Shown piece by piece: positions 37,492 to 48,800 of a DNA stretch of 64,000 nt (positions within the stretch are counted from its first letter, which is position 1; each line of letters begins with the position of its first letter). Under the pieces are notes generated by a model. The model saw only the letters and a program-made list of their open reading frames with translations. It was not told the origin of the DNA and searched no databases. This DNA is from Xiphydria camelus (lineage: Eukaryota > Arthropoda > Insecta > Hymenoptera > Xiphydriidae): assembly GCA_963678675.1 (NCBI GenBank), contig OY783198.1:26336684-26400683 (forward strand). The letters are read 5' to 3'. The position numbers and the translations under genes are program-made.

Positions 37492-38901
37492 GAGAAAAGT
37501 TGCAATTGCCGATTGATAAGTACCTCGATTTATTCACGTCGCTCAATTTGAGCGCAATTTTCGACCTGTAAATTGTATCGACAGTCGTAATCAGGTCGAC
37601 GAAGGGACAATTTCGGAGGATTCATATTGGAAATGTATTTTTATTATTTATACGAGACTTTTTATATTAGAGACGAAATATCGTTTCCACATCGCGTTTG
37701 AGCGATGGAATGAAGGATACCAAAAAATTGTGAAACGAACGGATTGTTCTTTTAGTCAAGATTCGCTTATAAATGCGTTGTCGGTGTAGTAAATAGAATT
37801 TAATACCGTGCGCACCTCGGAATTGCATTCGCACGCTCGACGTGAGATTATTTTTAAATGAAAATTCTTCGAATCGCGCGAACCTTCTTTACTCGAAACA
37901 CGCGTAAAAACCGTGAAAATCTAGTCAAAACAGAGCCAATTTGTAAATCGCAATTTTTGCCGAGTCGCGATCGCGCGAATCCGAGGCGCGAAAAGACGCT
38001 TATTTATTTAATTTATACCGCGTAATAGTTTTAAGACATATTTAAACGGACAAATCTCTTTAGTCGATCCTATTGCAGGCGGATATAATGTGCAATACGA
38101 ATGATAATTTATATCCCTCAAAGTGTACGATATTTTTCATTCGATAAATCGAATAATATATTTCTACCGATATATCGCAACACCAGTTTCATTCCTTCGC
38201 CCCGTACCGATGCATAACGCAGCCTACTGCACTTCAGTTATGCGCGACCCAGTTTCCGCGCTTAGCAACGGAGCAAAACATCCGTCGCACTCATCTCGCG
38301 TCTCTTTTGTCCAAACATTTCATAACAGTCGGCATAAGTCGTTAAGTGAATGACATAAGGTATCGGGTTCGCCGCGTGTCTCTCGAGATAAACACGCTGG
38401 CTCGCTCTCCGCCGAGGAGTGACGTGATACGAGTTTGGCGAGAGGTCGAGAGCGTTGGGCGGAGGAGGACGGTCCCAGAAAAAAAATTGAACCGGAGACC
38501 TTCGAAATCAGGGCACGACGAGAGCTGTAAAAATAGTACGAAACGTACATACGAGCGACCCCTTAATAAACTCGTCAATTATACGTATGAACATTTCTCG
38601 CCGTCTCCTATTCGCCTCGTCACCCAATTGTGGTCCTGCGCAGGACAGGAGAACCGCGTCTCGCTTGTGCGTCCCGATTACAGCCTCTTCATTTGGTCCA
38701 CGTGGAAAGGGGATGCCCGCGCGTCGGAGCGCGATTGCGGCCTCATAAATCTCTCCCCTTTCTCTCCGGCTGAAGAGATGTGCACTCAAGAAGGGGTATC
38801 AAAAATGTAGGGTTCAAAAAATCACGAGAGAGTATATGTATATATCTACCTGAGAGGATCACTGAATTTTCTTTCTCGCCAGATGTAGGTATCATATGAT
38901 G

Positions 38902-39090
38902 TACTTATTCGTCAGGAGAGGAACTCTAATCGCTGTCATCTCGTTATCTATGAGCTTTTGGCTCGTATTTATATAATACTTTCTTGAAAATTACACGTTT
39001 ATCCATAACAAAGTCTTATATCGACTTAGGTCCGAAATTCATTGATAATGAGATAATAATGATGGAAGTTCCTTTCCTGGCGAGTAAGTT
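38902..39090. mobile_element. Fold-back repeat, copy 3
   Basis: TACTTATTCGTCAGGAGAGG to CCTTTCCTGGCGAGTAAGTT. It contains TCTCGTTATCTATGAGCTTTTGGC and GATAATGAGATAATAATGAT arms as in copy 1. Confidence 0.8.
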
Positions 39091-39632
39091 TAGCCTCATT
39101 TAATTCGATTCGAATTCTCCGTCCGATCGTGTCCCACCTCGGTGCGGCCGAGAAGTCTGTGGCGGTTTTTTTTTTGTTTTTGAAACGCACCGCGCGCGAG
39201 GAGGAAGTCGGTGCACCTGGCGCTCCCCGACGATCGTTCGCGCGCGCTTTCTTTCATTCGGCCTCGCACTCCTCGTCGCGCGCCTCTCTCGCCCGCGGTC
39301 TCACGTGGCCCCGGCACGAATTGCACTACCGTTCCGCGAATTCCCACGGAAGTCGCACAATCGCGAGCGCGACAAAGGATTCGCACCACCTTCGCGCGCA
39401 CGATCATTGTCCCGGTGGCGGGTCGCGTTTAAAGGTCCCCGCGAAAAGTATCCGCGAGAGGGAGGGAGTGGGGAGAAATAAAAGGGGGCGATGCGAAGGG
39501 GTGCCGGACGCGGGCACAGGTTGCGGGTTGCGGTGAGTCGAGAAATGAGAGCGATTCCTTCTCGGACAAAGCGACAATAATTGTTGCGCGTTTTCGAGAT
39601 TCGTAGCGAGAATTGAAATGGTTTCAAGGCTA

Positions 39633-39935
39633 AACTGAGAAAAATAATATTGCTAGTGTCAAGAAAATATTTCTCGAACCAAGAACATATTATGATCTTA
39701 AACATTTTTAAGAATACAGATTCTTGGTCGAAGAATATTACATCGTTGATTCAGCAACACCCCTTCGTTTCAACGAGAAATTCTTCCTGCGCGAAAAAAA
39801 AAAGAAACAATTACTCGAGCCTATAAAATATTTTCTCGCACGAAGAAAACCATGGCTCGATCCTGGAATTATATATCGTGTTTTCGATCGAAGAAAGTAT
39901 TTTTTTTAGCACCAGCAATTATCTCTCTCTCGGTG
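39633..39935 (-). mobile_element. MITE, CTGAGAAA/CACCGAGAGA family, TA-flanked
   Basis: It starts AACTGAGAAAAATAATATTG and ends CAATTATCTCTCTCTCGGTG next to TA. It is the reverse-complement homologue of 61090-61377. Confidence 0.82.
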
Positions 39936-40890
39936 TAAGCGTTGGAATGATCATCGCGCCAAATTACGAGGTAAAAAGGAAAATAAAAATATTCGTAAAG
40001 AACGCGTTATCGCCCCCCGTACGATCAGATGATTTCGAAACGAGTCGAAAAAACTCGCCGGGAATCCGTAGTCCCCGATAATTATAGGCGAACCGCGCTT
40101 AGAATGCATAACAGGAGACGGTTGCTTTACGATCGGACAGGTGCTTCCTCGAGAAGCAAACACGGGGCAGATGTTGCGTCCCAGTTCGTCCGTTTCGCAA
40201 GCAAATACGTTATCTTCCGATTACGACGCGAGGCGTTGCGTACGCGCGCCCCAGTGATTCTTCCCTTGGACTCCTCCGTCCCACGCGCGCGATAGAATTT
40301 CTACAGGCGGACGTCAGAGTACCGTGTTGTTTATTTTCCCCGGCGAGGCACGAATGGAAAAACTAAAAGGGCTTTCGTTTCGTCGCCGCCGCCCCTGGAC
40401 GGGCCAAGTGGAATTTCAAAAAGAACGCCACGGAATTTATATTCACGCGAGTGCGCGTACCACTCCCCCCCCCCCCCCCCCCGCGGACCGTCGTCCAATT
40501 GTTTTACGCGAATTCATTCATTCGTTCATCGAGGTGCATCCGGTGCGCCTCCCTCGCCACTTCCTGGATGCTGCAGCGCGCGTGGGATCTCCGGCGAGAT
40601 TCGGGGGGATCATGGGAATTCTCCCCGTCGCGCGCTTCCATGCGCGCACGCGTGCTCGGGATGCACGAAATACGTGACGCGCGATGCGCTTTCCCGCGGC
40701 CATGTGCTGCGCGGTCTCCTCGCCTTTTGCGGCGGAGGTGACGGCTGCGTAAAGAGGTTTTGGAGAAAAAAAAAAGGAAATGCGTTCCACGCGTAGAGAG
40801 TCGCGGAAGGGAGGACATTTTTATGAGCAGGGTATAGGGGAGAAACGTCGGTGTCGTCGCGCATGTGCACGGAATTCGGTCTTTAGATGA

Positions 40891-41165
40891 AACGAAATTC
40901 ATATATTTTAAATTCAATTTCTAATCTGCATTTATATTCAATGTGTCACGCGCGAAGAAGAAAATAATTATTCGCTGAGTTATAAATGTGTTTCTCTCTA
41001 TGGCATCGTGATGTAATCGAAACGTCAGAGAGACGGAGTTATGCTGAATTGCGAGTGCGAAAGAAATAGACTCACAGCGGAATAACGTAGCTGCATTTCA
41101 AAATGTCGTTTTCCCGCTCGGATAAGGCCGAAAATGACAAATGAAGAAACACGGGGTAATTTATT
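40891..41165 (+). repeat. Dispersed repeat, ACGTAGCTGCATTT family, copy 2
   Basis: Homologous to 23581-23860 and 60157-60370: AATAATTATTCGCTGAGTTA, TGTTTCTCTCT, ACGTAGCTGCATTTC and CTCGGATAAGGCC. Confidence 0.82.
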
Positions 41166-43098
41166 TTCTCGGCATTTTTCGAATCTGCGATTTAAAAAAT
41201 TGCTTAAAAATCGAATCGGGTCTCAGCATCGCCGATCTCCAGCGAAACCCGTGATCTTCTGGTATCCACGCTTTGTTTTCGTCGGGAGACCCCACGTGCG
41301 TCTCGTTCGAACGCTTCGCGCTTCGCGGTGGCGCTACCATCTCGAGTTGATCTGTTGAACTGGAGTCGAGAGCCGGGGGATCGCCAGCCACTCCTTATTA
41401 CCCACGTAGCGCTCCGATTGGACCGCACGCTCGTTCGTATACGGTATCCTCCTCGAGACTTGCTCGCTGTCTTGTTTACGCCGTGGCATCGTCGTGCGCC
41501 TGGCGCTTTCCCGTTGCAGCGCCTCGAGGCGATAAACCTTGAGCGTCGTTGAAGTAAATTGACAATTATCAATGAAAAGTCTCGATTCGCCTCGTTAACG
41601 TTATACCGTCTCTTGGAGGAGGGCTATTGGCGTGCTTCTTTCACGGTGTCGAGCGGCGATTCACTCAGAATCGAGCGAATTTTCGATCGACAATGCATAT
41701 CGCTCCATTTATCGTACCAATTTTTACAATTCGATTCACAATAAGCCTCGACGACCGATTGAATAATTATAAGCAATTGAGAAAATTTTGAAGGGTTCAT
41801 TTAATCGGGCAAACTCGAATTATAATCACTCAACGCATTTCGGGGCAATCGTTGTTTTCGGCACAAGCGAAAGCGAGATAAGCGTTTAGGTGGCGCTCCG
41901 TGCAGGTCTTTCATTTACGATGAGATATCATCGGTCAGCGCGTAGGATAAACGGGACGAAGATAATCCGAGTCGAGTATAAATAAGGCATAGAATAATAC
42001 GTCGATGAGAGTAAACATTACAAATCCGTCAAATACATATGCAAATTCCGATAAGATAGAACTGTTGTTTCGGAGCTTCGCGGGTTTATTTCGTTGCGTA
42101 TTCCGCCACTCCGGTCAATTGTTCTGCTCTTCTTCTCGATCGAGCCTCGTCAATCGCCCGGAGACAGCTCTTGCTGCGATCGGACCGATTCGTTTCTTTT
42201 CCGATTTTTTTTCCCTCGCGATAGATTAACGTTCGAATTTATCGTGCAATCTTGCGAAAAAAATCCTCGGTATATATTTTTCTACCAAATTCATGGACGT
42301 TCATCTATACCGTCCATAAATTAATTTTAATTCAGAATTTTCATATCAGCCGATCGCTATGTCGAAGGCAATCGTAATATTCGTTCGTCGCGCCAGTCTA
42401 CCAAAACGCCCCGCTCCTTTTTACGATACGTCGGACGAAAGCCGCGTATCACCTAAAACGTTTCGCAACGTTCGCTCGCGCGATCGCTACTTTAAAATAC
42501 CGCGTCGCCGCGCTTCGGCCGAGTCGAGTCTATGCGGGAAGTGGCGGTTATTTGGTCTCGCCATGCGAGGGGGGCGGGGCCGAGCGAGTTCCACCGACTC
42601 CGACCGATGCTCGCCGAGCCAGGGACGCTGCAAATAGGAGCGCTCTTCTCAGTCGCCAGAGAGCGCTTCGCACGTACGCCACGCACCTCCGCGCTTCTTG
42701 CCGCTCGCAACTACGCAATCCCGTTCAAACGCCGTTTCACAATCGCCCGGGAAACACGCGCTCACCGTTCTCGAGGACGCGTTCGCGCGACGTGATCTGT
42801 CACCGCCGTTGGCGGGAAGTGACTGGCGAGTGATCGAAAATCGGTTTCCGTCCGATTTTCACTCGGGAAAGTGTCTACCCCTCGAGCCAGCATATTGGAA
42901 CGTTCGGGCCGTGTGCAATCGTGATTTTTGGCGAATTCCACGGAAAAACCCGTGGGGTATCGCGAGTCGCCCGCGATTTTCCGACAGCGGCCGCCCGTGC
43001 GGTGAGCCGATCGCGAAATCGCGCCGCGTTCCAGTCGAATTTCCCCGCATTTGCGTCTAAATTCAAATTCCTCGTATCTCCGTCCTTCTCCGACGCAC

Positions 43099-43680
43099 AC
43101 GCAAGTGCGTGCGGGGTTGCCGGATCTCCGATACCGCCGCCGCGGTTCTCCGCGGCCACCGTGAAAAGGACGGCGCCGAGACTTTTGACCCAGTGTGTTT
43201 TGCGTGCGAGAGAGAGAGGGAGCGCCCAGCAGCCGAGCTTCGTACCACGAGCTCCGCGGAAAAACCTCTGTGATCGGGATTCGCCGCGATAGCGAACGCG
43301 AGTGTCGCGAGAGTTTGTTTTCGAGCGTCGTCGCAGCGTTCCCACTTCGAATCGAAAGTGTGCTCGTGTACGCAAGTGCGTGCGACGTTGCCGGATCGCC
43401 GCCATTCACCGCCGGACCTGAAAATATTCCACGAGAGCGAGAGACTTCTGACTGCGAACCCGCGCGATTGCTCCTGAAAATTCGATCGACGGCTCCGACG
43501 TCCACGCGCCATCGTCGATTTCACCGCGAGCCAGCGAAACCCCCGGCGCGGATCGAACCACGAGGCGAGTCGGCGCGCACACCTCGTGGCTCGCGACATT
43601 TTCGAAACCCGCGAGCGACGCACACAGTCACAGGCCGCGCGGTGTGGGTATTACGCAGTTGCGTGCAACGTTGCCGAATC
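43099..43680 (+). repeat. Triplicated motif upstream of gene C
   Basis: ACGCAAGTGCGTGCGGGGTT, ACGCAAGTGCGTGCGACGTT and ACGCAGTTGCGTGCAACGTT start near 43099, 43370 and 43653. Each is followed by GCCG(G/A)ATC, so the spacing is about 270-285 bases. It lies in the CpG-rich leader or promoter of gene C. Function unknown. Confidence 0.75.
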
Positions 43681-44220
43681 TCTCTCTCTCTTTCTCTGTA
43701 GTGAGCGGTAGAGAATCAGAGAAAGAGAGAGAGAGGGGGAGAAGCCGCGGGCTCTGGAAAGATTCAACTGGTCGCGCGCGCGTGCGCTCGCTCTCCACGG
43801 CTAGAGAGAAGCACGCGGAGCCCGCCTCTATCGCGCGGCCCTCGCTGATAGATTCCTGGAACCGACTACGTCGGCACGTTCTCGTCGCACCGTCGCTGGC
43901 CATCGTACGGAGAGAGAAACGCCGATGATCCGAAGGACCGCGCCGCTGGAGACGGATCTTTCGCGGGTGCGAAATTCAGGCCCGGCCACCCTAACCTGAC
44001 TTAACCGCGAGGCACGATCGCTCGCTCGCTCGCTCGCCCGGCGACCTTCCACCACTGCCGATCGAGGCCCCCGGAACTCGGTCCCGCCTTCCCCGCGAGA
44101 ACGGAGAACGGACCACGTTTCTTCCGCCGCCCTCCTTTGGCGCTTTTTGTCTCCTCGCGCGTGGCGAGGGGATCGAAGCCCACGAGAGCCGCTCTCCCCC
44201 AGCCCCGCAGTCGTCGAAAT

Positions 44221-44854
44221 ATGAGCGCGCGGGTGCTGAATCCTGTGATGATGACGGAAATGAGCCGCAATGTGGGGGGTGCTCGCGCGGTGCCTAGCAG
44301 AGCGGCCCTTGCGCGCGTCCGGAGGGACCTCTTCGGACCCGTGGACCACGCGGCGGCGCGGGCCCTCGCCGAGCGCGAGCTCCGCGCGCAGTCGCTGCTC
44401 GACGCCGAGAAATGGGGCTTCGACTTTCACCTGGGAGTACCGAAGGGCAACGCGCGCTACGACTGGGAGGTCGTGACTTCGTCGGACGTCGTACCCGAGC
44501 CGTACGCGCTGCGGGGGATGCCGTACTTGCGCAAGCACGCGCCGGGCACGCCCAGGAAGTCGAGAACGTCGTCGTCGTCGTCGCCGCCGCGCCTGGAGAC
44601 ACCGACAGTAGCGGTGGTGACGTCGCGCGTGGAGACACCGACGGTGGCGGCGGTGACGTCGCTGAAGACGGAGAGGACGCCGCCGCAGGAGACGCGAGTG
44701 CCCGAAATAGGAGCGCACAGCGGGGAGACCACGCCGGAGAACCACGCGTCCGTCGCGACGCCGCCCAACGGACTCAAGAAGAAGAAGTGCATAGTCGAGG
44801 GTCCCACCACGCCGGTGCTTCCACCCGCGACGAGGAAACAGTCTTCCATTACGG
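44221..44854 (+). CDS. dap: Gene C coding exon 1: dacapo-type Cip/Kip CDK inhibitor, full inhibitory domain
   Basis: First coding exon of a 244-aa Cip/Kip inhibitor, the best dacapo candidate. By family function it binds and inhibits Cyclin E/Cdk2-type complexes to drive cell-cycle exit. Residues 34-42 read RRDLFGPVD (RxLF cyclin docking). The helix runs AARALAERELRAQSLL, then EKWGFDF at 64-69, RYDWEVV at 79-85 and VPEPYALRGMPYLRKH at 91-106, the region that in p27 inserts into the kinase cleft. The middle is a low-complexity Ser/Thr/Pro linker with an imperfect duplication (ETPTVAxVTS near 127-136 and 138-147) and many TP sites that could be CDK targets. L185-KKKK is a basic NLS-like patch. 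The exon ends RKQSSIT plus one base at a good donor, G|GTAAGC. The ATG has A at -3 and lies 10 bases after an acceptor-like CCCCGCAG (AG at 44209-44210). The open frame continues upstream to 44137, but with no family similarity. Confidence 0.95.
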
Positions 44855-44944
44855 GTAAGCGGAAATTTTGCGCTTCTCGCGCATTTCTCGTTATTTTCGT
44901 CGCACGACGAGCGACGGAGCGCTTTCTCGTAGTTTTCCGGGTAG

Positions 44945-45896
44945 ACGAATAAATGTACGTAAATTCTGTAGGAGCTTTGGGTAGTATTGGCTCGTCAGAT
45001 GCATCAAGGTTGTACGCTTTATGAGTCATTAGACAGGCGTATCGGTGACATCAAATGGTTTCAAAATAATACAAATAAAATGCTAAACGTTTACTCAATA
45101 TAAGCACAATTTTTTGGTAAATACCCAGATAGACAAATATACGTAAATTGTATAGCAACTCAAGGTAGTATTGGCTCGTCAGATGCATCAAGGTTGTACG
45201 CTTTATGAGTCATTAAACAAGCATATCGGTGACATCAAATGGTTTCAAAATAATACAAAAATAATGCTAAACGTTTACTCGATATAAATACATTTTTTTT
45301 GTAAATACCAAAACAGACAAATATACGTAAATTGTACAGCAACTCTAAGTAGTGTTAACTCATCAGATACGTCAAAGATGTACGGCTTTGAGTCATCGTT
45401 AGGTAAGCGTATTTGTGCCATTAAATGATTTAAAGTTAATACAAGTAAAATGCTAGACATTTATTCAATATATACACAATTTCTTGTAAAAATGTTGCTA
45501 CAATAAGTACAGCAATTCATTTGAATCGCACTGTGCCTAATTTAAATTTAACCATTTTTTGGAGAATTATTATTTTTTCAAATTCATGAGGCAAAACAAG
45601 TATAAGCTTTAGAATGATCAATTATTGGAGCAAGCATATTTGTGCCATTAAATGATTTTAAATTAGTACAGATGAAATGCTACATTTATTCAATATATAT
45701 ACAATTTTTTGTAAATATATTACTACAATAAATACAGCAAATTATTTGAATCACACTATAATTTAAATTTAACAATTTATTTAAAAATATATTTTTTTTC
45801 AAATTCATAAGGCAAAACAATCGTAAGCTTTAGAACGATCAATTAGTGAAGTTTGTATGAAGGTCGTGACGATCATACAAGTCTATTTGGGTGGGC
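44945..45896 (+). repeat. 184-bp tandem repeat plus diverged tail
   Basis: GTAGTATTGGCTCGTCAGAT begins at 44981 and 45165, and a diverged copy begins at 45349; each step is exactly 184 bases. Further diverged partial units follow. The array ends in the same terminal block as the single copy at 4105-4465 (GACGATCATACAAGTCTATT), suggesting a mobile repeat whose 5' part amplified in place. Confidence 0.9.
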
Positions 45897-48800
45897 TTGC
45901 GAAAGAGCGGGCGTGCTCCCGAAAGGATTAATATTTCGCGCTGCATAGATTTATCCTTCCCTTTGCAATCGACACGAAAATAGGGACGATATTCACAGAT
46001 AATCTAAAAATCCGATAACCATGTGACTCGTGTATCGTGCGAACGATTTCGCGAACCGCGGAACAAAGGACGGAATTCCTCGCGACATTCCGAGAAAAAT
46101 TCTTTTCGCCCCGTCAAAAGGATTCCTCTCGCGCGGAGCGTAAACAGAATTCCTCTTCCCGCAAAGATAATAACCGTTCGCCGCTGTTGTAATTGCTATC
46201 TGTTCGCCGCGAGCGGATTTCCGTTGTTGTTGTAATAAATAAAAAATCACCCGCGGGTGGATCCTCGTTTCGACGAATAAAAGAAATTCCGCTCTGCTCG
46301 AATCGAGTCTACGTACGATTTTTCCACAATTTCTTCCGTTCTTGCTTCGATGATACTCCTCGCACTCGTTATAAAATCACTGTCAATTTCTTGTAAATTT
46401 CTGTCAATTTCAATAAAAGGGCGAAGCTCGATTCACGTCCCCGAGTGCCATGCGCTCAGGCATCCGTTGCAATAGGTCACTCCCCCCCCCCCCCCCCCCA
46501 ATAAAGTAAACCCGATAATTAGATGATTCACGCGAGCGACTCTGCGAAGCGGGGGAAGAACAAAGAATTCGTTATAATCGGTGCGCCTATTACGTCGTCC
46601 GTATATTTTTCTGCCGTCCTTCGCAATGGTGTCAATTTCACTTTCGATAACAAAGTCAGAGGGTCGCCCGATCGCGAAACTCTGCGAACCAATCGCCCAT
46701 TAGGTATGCGCCTTCCGTCCACCGGCCGTATACGGATCGGGTGGCGTAAATGAATTTGTCTACGCTACTACGGGCTCGCGATACCGCTTTACCGTCGCGC
46801 ATATCTGGTGGACTCCGACGACGGGCAGTCTACGCTCTCCTCCGTGTTTCTCGCGCGCGGTGAACCGGAAGACAGTTACATGCGTTTCGCCCCACCCACG
46901 GATTTCGGTATAAGCGTCGCGACGAGCGGGCGGGAGACGCCGCTGTAGGTCAATCCAATTCGACGATTGAAACAGTCGTCGCTGGCAATTTAAAATTCAC
47001 TGTTTACGGGGTCGTTGCAATTGAAGCGACTACTCATCCGGGAATGCTGTCGCTTGTGGTCTCTCTCGCCGCTGTCGGAAGATTGCAGCTGTGCGTCGCA
47101 TCGTTGCCGCTTGAGACCTTAATACGAGGAGGAGAAGGGCGAGCTACACATATAAGAGGTCCGGACGCAAAACCTTCGCGGTCGAAATTCCTTTTTGGCT
47201 GGCCTTCGCTCGCGCACATTCCTGCACTTCCGGCGTGTTCCTTCTGCGGTGTTTCTGCTCAATTCGGCTCCAATTAAAGCAGGGGGTCGGGAGGTGGACG
47301 AGCCCATCCCTTTTGCAGATTTTTCTTCGTTCGACATTCCTGCATTTCCCGCGCATTCTCGGTAAAATTCGGAGTAATCGAATAGAATTTTTTTTATCAC
47401 GATTATATGCTACTTTTTATCACTACCGTCACGTGTCGATATCGCCGCCACGCGAAACGAACGCTCGGAGAAACCGAGGCGAAAAAATAAGCTACATAAC
47501 AAAAATAAAAACGACACGCGAGCCGATAAAACTAGCGAATCCCGCTCCTCCCTCCTCCGTCGCCGCTGACCCGCTCGCCTCTTTTTTTTGCCTCCCCCGA
47601 CTCATTAGGCCTCTTTGTTTATATTTATACCTTTTGCGCGAACGGCCATCTTGCCACCCCATAGTTTCCGGTCCTTTTATTATTGTTCTACGCGCACACC
47701 TCCCACGCGAGATGCGACTATTTCTGGACGTGACGTCGCATGGCGTTCCCCCCCGGCTTGTGTACAGTACACGTATACGCGCGCCGTGCACGCGCTCCTA
47801 TGCGCGTGGCGGCCGCAGCGGCGAACGACGATCCCTCGTGTTTACGATTTCGCGCTCGAATCGCGCGGTTGTGCAGCAGTCGCCTTTCGCGCGCGTCCGT
47901 CGGGTCGGCCGCGTCGATGGCAACGGCTCGGAGGCCTCGTTCGCGACCTTGATGCACCTCGAGTAGAGCGGGAGAGAAATCGCGGTTCGAGAGGTGAATT
48001 TCCTTGCGAGAAAAATACTCGGATGTATCTCGAATATGGGATTCGCAGGGCTCCCGTTTGGCCATTCTTTTCGTTAGTCAGAAAAAAGTCATTGTTATTT
48101 TTAAAAAAGTCACTGAAAATTATTATTTTTAAGATTCTATTCCTTAACTCGTCACATTATTTCACAATACCTTCCCGCCGCTAGAACGCTGCAATATATT
48201 CGTATGAATTCTTAGTGTCGAGGTGGTCACGCTATCAGTGCCCAGATTCTGTAAATCATAACGATTTATGATGGCGCGTGACAAGTATTCGGTGTTATAT
48301 CGTTGCGAGTGTTACTCGTGATATGAGAAAAGGTTTTTTTTTGAGGTATTTGTTCGTTGATGAGTGATGTAATCTGTTATCTTCCATACTTCACAATTTC
48401 GTTGTGTTCTTATGAAAATAAGTTATTTCGATTACTAATCTCAATCACTTTATTTCAATGTTATTTCCTCAAAACTGCCAAATCTATCAGAAATCCCATT
48501 AGACCGCTTTTTCTTCTTCGCCCTTCGTAATGTTAGAACGAGGAAAAATTGGTCATTTTTTTTCCCAAAAAAGGTGCCATAAAAACCCACTATTTTGGAA
48601 CATCCAACTGGACGGGAGCCCTGAATTCGTATATGAGATTTTATCGGGCTCGAATCAACGTACAAATTAGCGATCGCAAACAAAATTACGTTGATTATTA
48701 GTCCTAACTCAAAAATAATTGCGGCTCGGAGAGACTGGCGGTTGCCTCTTCAACAGTACCTCCACTGTTCTTCGACCTCGTCGATTATACACGCGGGACG

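Larger units (their letters stand above)
37492..44210. other. Spacer between genes B and C, with probable promoter/leader of gene C
   Basis: It begins with probable 3' UTR of gene B (A/T-rich to about 38200) and includes three dispersed repeats. From about 42400 it becomes CpG-dense up to the gene C start. TCAGT near 42647, about 20 bases after an AAATAG box, is an initiator-like candidate. The final CTCTCCCCCAGCCCCGCAG before 44211 looks like a splice acceptor, so the gene C leader is probably spliced. Confidence 0.4.

Noticed and set aside
44137..44220. In-frame 28-residue extension of gene C
   Set aside because: It crosses a strong acceptor-like CCCCGCAG and has no similarity to the family. 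The 44221 start has a good context.
43828..44745. 305-residue minus-strand frame opposite gene C exon 1
   Set aside because: It is an antisense shadow of a GC-rich coding exon: Arg-rich, no domain.
47235..47966. 243-residue plus-strand frame in the gene C intron
   Set aside because: Low-complexity composition, competing frames on both strands and no recognisable motif.
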